This document shows positions 7,354-11,930 of a DNA stretch of 11,930 nucleotides, piece after piece. The stretch's first letter is position 1, and each line of letters begins with the position of its first letter. The translations under genes were made by a program, and so were the position numbers. The notes under the pieces are model-generated. The model made no database searches and was not told the origin of the DNA. It was given only the letters and a program-made list of their open reading frames with translations. The DNA is from an uncultured Mycoplasmatota bacterium (GTDB lineage: Bacteria > Bacillota_I > Bacilli_A > RF39 > UBA660): assembly GCA_948472605.1 (NCBI GenBank), contig CAOKUH010000045.1, positions 1 to 11,930 on the forward strand, read 5' to 3'.

Positions 7354-7374
7354 AAGAGGAGAAATCCTTTTTTT
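7354..7374 (+). terminator. Terminator after the AI-2E-family permease gene
   Basis: Stem AAGAGGA/TCCTTTT (with one G-U pair) closed by a GAAA tetraloop and running into a continuous T-tract to 7374. It ends the miaB operon. Confidence 0.8.
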
Positions 7375-7414
7375 ATTTGATATATTTGATATATTTTAAG
7401 AAAAGTGTTATTAT
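7375..7414 (+). promoter_or_regulatory. Promoter of the repeat-protein operon, with a tandem 9-bp repeat
   Basis: TTGATA (7386-7391), a 17-base spacer ending in TGT, and TATTAT (7409-7414) give a good -35 plus extended -10. ATTTGATAT is directly repeated (7375-7383 and 7384-7392), the second copy covering the -35. Transcription would start near 7421. Confidence 0.7.
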
Positions 7415-7444
7415 AGGCAAAATTTGTAAAGGAAGTTGATTTTA

Positions 7445-9310
7445 ATGAATGAAAGATACGCATGGGGAAAAATGCCTAAAAATTATTATGCAGATTATTA
7501 CAATTTAAAAGATTTAAGTAAAAAAAGAACATTTACTATAATAGATAATACAACAAATAAATCTTATGTTTTTCCGGAATATGAAACAATTTTAGAGCCA
7601 TATGGATATAATTCTAATAAGATTATCTTTAATAAAGATTTGTGTAATCAATATTTTTTCAATTGGCTATGTCGTACAGCTCCTGATTTTGGCATAAGGG
7701 ATATACCTAAAATATTTCAAAGTCCAGAATTAATTGATATTTTTATTAATAATTCTACTAAAATAGAAGATTTAGAGCTAATTGTTGATATAACTCAGGA
7801 ACAATGTAATAGATTTGTTAGAAGATTACCTGCTGCTATTAATTATGTTCCTAAAATGTACATTACTAAAGAGTTTTTAGATGAAATAGCAGATATTTAT
7901 CCAACAATTTTATTATATATAAAAGATCCTTACTTAAGAACCCAAATATGTGATAAATGTTATCAAAAAGTAGATTTAGACTTTAAAATTATATTTATAA
8001 CCTTGGGACTTATGAAATATAAGTTAAATAGCAAAATGTTAGAGGAATTAGTTGATAATGAAAAATCTTTAAAAAAATCTTTGATTTATTTAAGAAAATT
8101 AAATGGCGGCTTATGGGAAAAAATAATTGAAGTACCAGATATTTTTAATTTAAAGATTGTTAATAAATTATTAGCATATAGTAGTGAATTTATAGAGATT
8201 ATACCAGAAGAATTCATCACATTAGATATAGTAAAAAAAGCTTTGATTGACGATGCTTTTAACATTAAATTTGTACCAGGAAAATATCAAACTTTTGATG
8301 TTCAAAAGATAGCTATAAAAAAAGATTATCGTTCATTAAAATATATTCCAGCACAATATTTAACTGACAAAATTATTTGGTTTGCATTGGATATTAATGG
8401 TCTTTCTTTAGCGCATGTTCCAAGAGAAAAACGAAAAAAAGAATTTTGTATAGTTGCTGTCCTAAAAAATAAAAAAGCTTTAAGATTTGTTCCAGATGAA
8501 TATAAAACGTATGAAATGTGTAAAAGTGCGGTTTTAATATATCCAGAATTAATTAAATATGTTACTTATAAAATTTTGACTAAAAGATTTTTAGAAGAGT
8601 TGCAAATGTTACATGTAATTATTCCTGAAAAATATCAAAATCATGTAAAACAATGTTTAAGCAAAAATGAACAAGAAGAAATAGATTTTAAAGACAAAAA
8701 AGAAACTAAACAAGAAATCATTGAGAACAAAAATGTTGAAAGTTTGCAATATTATTTTACTAATAAAGTTTTAAGTTATTTAAATAGTAAAAATATAAAA
8801 ACTTTAGGTCAATTATTTACATTTGTGGATAAAAATAAAGATAATTTAAGTGAAGAGACTATTGCTTATAAAGAAATAATAAATACAACTAAAATTCTAA
8901 GATGTAAATATTATAATGAAGATCCTCTTATCAATATTGAAGATGTAAATTTAGTTAGTAAAGATTTATATAATTTATTAGGGTTTTCTATTAGAACTTC
9001 TAATGCCCTAAATAGAGCTTATTTTTGTGATAATGCCCAAGAATTTTTTACTAAATTTAAAAATGATACTTTAGAGATTGAACTTAAAAATGTCAAAGGA
9101 CTTGGAATGGTTAGTAGAATGGAGATAATGAAAAAAGTTAGTATAGTTATGAAATATTATCTCAAAAATCAATCAAAATCTTTAGAGGATTTAAAACGTG
9201 AATTAGAAAATTTAAAAGATTTAAGAATTTTACTTGATGATAAAATAAATCTTATTAAGGAAGAAATAAATATGGCATTAGCTAATCAAGAAAAAAGGGT
9301 ATTAAAATGA
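7445..9310 (+). CDS. Uncharacterised protein: 24-residue helical repeats (DUF4116-like) plus RNAP alpha-CTD-like domains and coiled coil
   Basis: A 621-residue soluble protein that I do not recognise as a named family. ATG 7445 is set by AAAGGAAG at 7428-7435; an in-frame TTG at 7436 is too close to it. Five contiguous 24-residue units fill 252-371 (pattern: aromatic or I, [IV]P, x2, Y/F, x, T, then a helix with A[IVL], then L and K), for example FVPGKYQTFDVQKIAIKK. A sixth copy is at 134-157 and a partial one starts at 372. They resemble DUF4116 repeats. After a charged linker (about 400-435) come two regions resembling the alpha-CTD of RNA polymerase: 442-490 (SKNIKTLGQLF, weak) and about 503-570, with LGFSIRTSNALNRA (512-525) and the hairpin VKGLGMVSRMEIMKK (550-564). 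A coiled coil covers about 575-615. No signal or membrane helix. DNA or transcription-factor binding is inference only. Confidence 0.8.
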   Translation: MNERYAWGKMPKNYYADYYNLKDLSKKRTFTIIDNTTNKSYVFPEYETILEPYGYNSNKIIFNKDLCNQYFFNWLCRTAPDFGIRDIPKIFQSPELIDIFINNSTKIEDLELIVDITQEQCNRFVRRLPAAINYVPKMYITKEFLDEIADIYPTILLYIKDPYLRTQICDKCYQKVDLDFKIIFITLGLMKYKLNSKMLEELVDNEKSLKKSLIYLRKLNGGLWEKIIEVPDIFNLKIVNKLLAYSSEFIEIIPEEFITLDIVKKALIDDAFNIKFVPGKYQTFDVQKIAIKKDYRSLKYIPAQYLTDKIIWFALDINGLSLAHVPREKRKKEFCIVAVLKNKKALRFVPDEYKTYEMCKSAVLIYPELIKYVTYKILTKRFLEELQMLHVIIPEKYQNHVKQCLSKNEQEEIDFKDKKETKQEIIENKNVESLQYYFTNKVLSYLNSKNIKTLGQLFTFVDKNKDNLSEETIAYKEIINTTKILRCKYYNEDPLINIEDVNLVSKDLYNLLGFSIRTSNALNRAYFCDNAQEFFTKFKNDTLEIELKNVKGLGMVSRMEIMKKVSIVMKYYLKNQSKSLEDLKRELENLKDLRILLDDKINLIKEEINMALANQEKRVLK

Positions 9311-9438
9311 ATGATGTAGATAAATTTATTTTAGAAATCCAAAAACAAATTGAAATTTTAAAAAAAGAAATAAAAGGAAAAGAAATATTATTATATAATT
9401 TAATGGAGCAATTAAGATTTATAAAAGATGAAAACTAA
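9307..9438 (+). CDS. Small coiled-coil protein coupled to the repeat protein
   Basis: Forty-three residues read from the ATGA overlap with the preceding gene, with AAAAGGG at 9293-9299 as ribosome site. Almost the whole chain is a charged amphipathic helix (FILEIQKQIEILKKEIKGKE, then LLYNLMEQLRFIKDE) with hydrophobic residues at heptad spacing, so a coiled coil is predicted. It has no cysteine, signal or membrane segment. The preceding protein also ends in a coiled coil, and the two are tightly coupled, so they may associate; this is inference. The stop codon lies within the terminator stem. No known family is recognised. The frame is supported by the overlap, ribosome site and helical pattern, but at this length it could still be a chance frame. 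Confidence 0.65.
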   Translation: MNDVDKFILEIQKQIEILKKEIKGKEILLYNLMEQLRFIKDEN

Positions 9439-9460
9439 AAAATTATTAGTTTTCTTTTAT
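9430..9460 (+). terminator. Terminator of the repeat-protein operon
   Basis: GAAAACTAA (9430-9438) pairs perfectly with TTAGTTTTC (9446-9454) around a seven-base loop and is followed by TTTT and further A/T. The TAA inside the first arm is the stop of the small coiled-coil gene. Confidence 0.85.
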
Positions 9461-9464
9461 TATA

Positions 9465-9473
9465 TGATATACT
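9465..9473 (+). promoter_or_regulatory. Extended -10 promoter of the kinase-alaS operon
   Basis: TGATATACT is an extended -10 element directly downstream of the preceding terminator. The -35 (TTAGTT at 9446-9451, spacer 16) overlaps the terminator arm and is weak. Expected start is near 9480. Confidence 0.5.
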
Positions 9474-9487
9474 AAATTACATATAGT

Positions 9488-9520
9488 TAATAATTTTAGA
9501 GTGAAAACCTTAAATTATTA
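9488..9520 (+). promoter_or_regulatory. Leader hairpin ending at the ribosome site of the kinase gene
   Basis: TAATAATTT (9488-9496) is perfectly complementary to AAATTATTA (9512-9520), with a 15-base loop. The last stem base is the first base of AGGAGGAT (9520-9527), so the stem borders the ribosome site of ATG 9531. The stem is all A-U and therefore weak. Confidence 0.35.
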
Positions 9521-9530
9521 GGAGGATAAT

Positions 9531-10070
9531 ATGAAAATAATATTAATAGCAGGGGGTGCTTCATCTGGTAAAACGTATTTAGGAGAAAGAATTTTACTAG
9601 AAGCTAAAGCTCATAGTTTACGGGCGATTCAAACTGAGTTTAGTAAATACATTAAAATGTATGCTAAAGAAATTATTGGTTATGATGGAAATAGAGAAAA
9701 TAAACCACGTAAATTTTTACAAGATATGGGTTCGTTTATTAGAGTTTCATTAAATGATGAATATTTCTTTATTAGAAGAATGTTTGAAGATTTAAAAATT
9801 TATGAAAATTATTTTGATATAGTTGTGATATCTGATGTGCATTTAGAAAAAGAGTTAGAAGAATTAAAACGTAGTAAATATGATGTGGTTACTATTTTGG
9901 TTAAAAACGAAAATATAAATAATAAATTAACTATAGAAGAACAAAATCATATTACAGAACATGATTTTAAAAAATATAATGATTATGATTATATTGTAAA
10001 TAATGAAGAAATTAACATATTTGCAAAAATTATATTGGAAAATATTACAAAAAAAATAGAAGGAGAATGA
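9531..10070 (+). CDS. P-loop kinase, deoxynucleoside-monophosphate-kinase-like
   Basis: A 179-residue cytoplasmic P-loop protein. Walker A is GGASSGKT (8-15). KPRKFLQDMG (58-67), the second acidic strand DIVVISDVHLEKE (96-108), and the late HITEHDF ... NDYDYIVNN segment (from 140) follow the layout of dNMP kinases, in which the second strand typically reads ISDVRFxxE and the later motif HxSE. Here the Arg is replaced by His (H104). The likely reaction is ATP-dependent phosphorylation of a (deoxy)nucleoside monophosphate, but another small-molecule or nucleotide kinase role is possible. The start is set by AGGAGGAT at 9520-9527. It lies directly upstream of alaS (two bases between stop and start), so the two are co-transcribed. 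Confidence 0.72.
   Translation: MKIILIAGGASSGKTYLGERILLEAKAHSLRAIQTEFSKYIKMYAKEIIGYDGNRENKPRKFLQDMGSFIRVSLNDEYFFIRRMFEDLKIYENYFDIVVISDVHLEKELEELKRSKYDVVTILVKNENINNKLTIEEQNHITEHDFKKYNDYDYIVNNEEINIFAKIILENITKKIEGE
10061..10065 (+). promoter_or_regulatory. Ribosome binding site that decides the alaS start
   Basis: AGGAG lies inside the end of the kinase gene. It is seven bases from ATG 10073 but only one base from the in-frame ATG 10067, so 10073 is the likely start. Confidence 0.75.
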
Positions 10071-10072
10071 AC

Positions 10073-11824
10073 ATGAATTTAAAAGATCTATATATTAATT
10101 TTTTTATAAGCAAAGGACATAAACAAATTCCTAGTGCTCCTGTAGTACCAGAAAATGATCCATCAGTTTTGTTTAATACTGCTGGAATGCAACCTTTGAT
10201 TCCTTACTTATTAGGGGAAAATCATCCTTATGGAACTAGACTTTGTGATTATCAAAAATGTATTCGTACAACAGATTTAGATGTTGTGGGAGACTCAACA
10301 CATCAAACTTTTTTTGAAATGTTGGGAAATTGGAGTTTAGGAGATTATTTTAAGGATGAAAGTATTGCATGGAGTTTTGAATTTTTAACAGAAGTTTTAA
10401 ATATTCCTATAAATAAATTGGCCGTAACAGTTTATGCAGGAAATGACGTAATACCTTTTGATGCTGAAAGTTATAATAAATGGAAAAGTTTAGGTATTTT
10501 AGAAGGACATATAGCTAAAACAATTGATGATAATTTTTGGAGTGTAGGAGAGAAAGGGCCTTGCGGAACAGATACTGAAATTTTTTATTGGAGAAGTGAT
10601 GAGGAAATACCAGAAATTTTTGATCCAGAAGATAATCATTGGGTTGAAATTTGGAATAATGTTTTTATGGAATATTATAAAGATAAAGATGGTAGTGTTA
10701 CTGAATTGCCAAAGAAAAACGTTGATACAGGTATGGGTGTTGAAAGAACTGTTTCTATATTAGAAGGTGTAGATGATAACTATAAATCAAGTATTTGGAT
10801 TGATGTTATAAATATAATTGAACAATTAGCTAATAAACCTTATAAAGGAAATGAAAAAAGTATGAGGATTATTGCAGATCATATAAGAACCGCAGTTTTT
10901 ATTAGTGCTGATAATGCATTAATTAAACCAAGTAACACGGATCAAGGATATATTTTAAGAAGATTAATAAGAAGAGCAATTCGTCATGCTAGAACTTTAA
11001 ATATAGATATAAATAGTGATTGGGAATGTGAAATTGCAAAATTAATAATTAACAAATATAGAAATTATTATCAAGAATTAGGGGATAATGAAAATATTGT
11101 TTTAGAAGTATTAAAAACAGAGAAAGAAAAGTTTAATAAAACTTTAGAAAAAGGTCTAAAAGAATTTGAAAAAGTTACTATAAATAATGAAAATATAAAT
11201 GGAGAAGATGCTTTCCATTTATATGACACTTATGGATTTCCTCTTGAATTAACTATTGAGCTTGCTATGGAAAAAAATCTTAAAGTAGATGAAGATGGTT
11301 TTAAAAAAAGATTTATTAAGCACCAAGAATTATCAAGAACAGCCTCATCTGGTAAATTTAAGGGAGGTCTTGCTGGTAATGGAGAAATAGAAACTAGATA
11401 TCATACAGCAACTCATTTATTAAATGCAGCTTTAAAGGTTGTAGTTGGAGAATGTGTTCATCAAAAGGGAAGCAACATCACCAGTGAGCGTATGCGTTTT
11501 GATTTTAGTTGTGATCATAAATTGAGTGATGAAGAAAAATTAAAGTGTGAAGAATTGGTTAATAGTTGGATAAATGCAGGACTTGATGTTGTTGTTGAAG
11601 AAATGTCAAAAACTGATGCTTTGGAAACAGGGGCTGAATGTATGTTTGTTGAACGTTATCCTGATATAGTTACTGTATATAGCATAGGAGATATTTCTAA
11701 AGAACTATGTGGTGGACCTCATGTTAAAAATACTAAAGAATTAGGAACTTTTAAAATTCAAAAAGAAGAGGCTAGTAGTGCTGGAGTAAGAAGAATAAAA
11801 GCGGTATTAGTTGATAATGAGTAA
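10073..11824 (+). CDS. alaS: Alanyl-tRNA synthetase, short form without the barrel and C-Ala domains
   Basis: A 583-residue class II synthetase that charges tRNA-Ala. The catalytic part has PSAPVVPENDPSVLFNTAGM, CIRTTDLDVVGDSTHQTFFE (motif 2 region), and motif 3 NVDTGMGVERT, followed by the helical tRNA-binding region with YILRRLIRRAIRHAR. The editing domain keeps all zinc and hydrolysis residues: H444 and H448 (HTATH), C546 and H550 (CGGPH). The usual enzyme is about 870 residues; here KFKGGL (about 430) joins HTATH within 15 residues, so the roughly 100-residue intervening barrel is absent, and the protein stops 33 residues after H550, so the C-Ala domain is also missing. There is no frameshift, and the frame ends cleanly in a terminator. 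Similar compact forms occur, to my recollection, in some CPR bacteria. Editing of Ser-tRNA-Ala is expected but not certain. Confidence 0.93.
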   Translation: MNLKDLYINFFISKGHKQIPSAPVVPENDPSVLFNTAGMQPLIPYLLGENHPYGTRLCDYQKCIRTTDLDVVGDSTHQTFFEMLGNWSLGDYFKDESIAWSFEFLTEVLNIPINKLAVTVYAGNDVIPFDAESYNKWKSLGILEGHIAKTIDDNFWSVGEKGPCGTDTEIFYWRSDEEIPEIFDPEDNHWVEIWNNVFMEYYKDKDGSVTELPKKNVDTGMGVERTVSILEGVDDNYKSSIWIDVINIIEQLANKPYKGNEKSMRIIADHIRTAVFISADNALIKPSNTDQGYILRRLIRRAIRHARTLNIDINSDWECEIAKLIINKYRNYYQELGDNENIVLEVLKTEKEKFNKTLEKGLKEFEKVTINNENINGEDAFHLYDTYGFPLELTIELAMEKNLKVDEDGFKKRFIKHQELSRTASSGKFKGGLAGNGEIETRYHTATHLLNAALKVVVGECVHQKGSNITSERMRFDFSCDHKLSDEEKLKCEELVNSWINAGLDVVVEEMSKTDALETGAECMFVERYPDIVTVYSIGDISKELCGGPHVKNTKELGTFKIQKEEASSAGVRRIKAVLVDNE

Positions 11825-11874
11825 AAAAATGCCAATATGGGTTAGTAAAAAATATATCCCAATTGGCTTTTTTT
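11823..11874. terminator. Terminator after alaS
   Basis: GCCAAT (11831-11836) pairs with ATTGGC (11862-11867), and GGG (11839-11841) with CCC (11858-11860), around a 16-base loop. It is flanked by an A-run upstream and a run of seven T downstream, so it can work in both directions. Confidence 0.85.
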
Positions 11875-11875
11875 G

Positions 11876-11906
11876 TTGACAAGCCTAGACGGGGGGGGGG
11901 TATTAT
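11876..11906 (+). promoter_or_regulatory. Promoter with a ten-G tract in its spacer, probably phase-variable
   Basis: A perfect -35 TTGACA (11876-11881) and a -10 TATTAT (11901-11906) are separated by 19 bases, of which the last ten (11891-11900) are all G. Loss of two G would give the ideal 17-base spacer. The gene it drives begins beyond the right edge; TGGAA at 11926-11930 may be the start of a ribosome site. Confidence 0.65.
11891..11900. repeat. Homopolymeric G10 tract
   Basis: Ten consecutive G in a region with about one quarter G+C. It is the only G or C homopolymer of this length in the window. Such tracts change length by slipped-strand mispairing. Confidence 0.9.
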
Positions 11907-11930
11907 TAATATAGGTGAATAGTAGTGGAA

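Noticed and set aside
7436..7444. TTG start adding three residues to the repeat protein
   Set aside because: It directly abuts the ribosome site at 7428-7435, while ATG 7445 is at normal spacing.
10067..10072. ATG at 10067 as alaS start
   Set aside because: It is one base from AGGAG. ATG 10073 has normal spacing and yields the usual MNLKDL-type N-terminus.
913..11824. Mycoplasma-type genetic code (UGA as Trp), suggested by the low G+C
   Set aside because: Trp is encoded by TGG throughout conserved proteins. TGA ends four genes, three of them in ATGA overlaps with the next gene, and no conserved protein has an internal TGA.
1..11930. CRISPR array, transposon or defence system
   Set aside because: No regularly spaced direct repeats, no transposase, integrase, nuclease or toxin-like genes were seen. 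HelD is helicase-like, but its specific YDWRAP block marks it as the polymerase factor and not a defence helicase.

Overview
The window looks like chromosome from a very AT-rich, low-GC Gram-positive-type bacterium (Bacillota/Tenericutes-like, possibly an uncultured gut lineage). The support is strong purine-rich Shine-Dalgarno sites, -35/extended -10 promoters, short hairpin-plus-U terminators, a HelD-type RNA polymerase recycling ATPase, and A/T-ending codons. UGA is used as a stop and Trp is encoded by TGG, so this is the standard bacterial code and not the Mycoplasma code. No tRNA, rRNA, IS element, phage module or CRISPR array was seen.

Left part (1-2150). A truncated gene for a single-pass membrane protein leaves the left edge on the minus strand. 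It is divergent from a family 6 (hypoxanthine-type) DNA glycosylase. A promoter at 877-885 then starts a compact operon of a rhodanese lipoprotein, a 56-residue cysteine-rich protein reached through an ATGA overlap, and a SanA/YdcF-type membrane protein. The operon ends at a bidirectional hairpin shared with the opposing gene for a short, divergent ribosomal protein bL28.

Middle (2135-7374). On the minus strand are bL28, with its own consensus promoter, and upstream of it HelD. A 411-base divergent intergenic region carries the helD promoter, a leader rich in inverted repeats, and an excellent miaB promoter. On the plus strand, miaB (tRNA ms2i6A methylthiotransferase) overlaps an AI-2E-family membrane permease by ATGA, followed by a terminator.

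Right part (7375-11930). A self-contained transcription unit with its own promoter and terminator encodes a 621-residue protein and, by ATGA overlap, a 43-residue coiled-coil protein. The large protein has strict 24-residue helical repeats followed by regions resembling the helix-hairpin-helix C-terminal domain of RNA polymerase alpha. This pair is the least described part of the window. Next is an operon of a P-loop dNMP-kinase-like protein and an unusually short alanyl-tRNA synthetase, which keeps catalysis and editing but lacks the inter-domain barrel and the C-Ala domain. After its terminator, the last 55 bases hold a promoter whose -35/-10 spacer contains an uninterrupted run of ten G. 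In DNA this AT-rich, that looks like a phase-variable promoter for a gene beyond the right edge.

Overall the window is housekeeping (tRNA modification and charging, ribosome, transcription recycling, base repair) interspersed with small uncharacterised units. No complete defence or mobile system is present.
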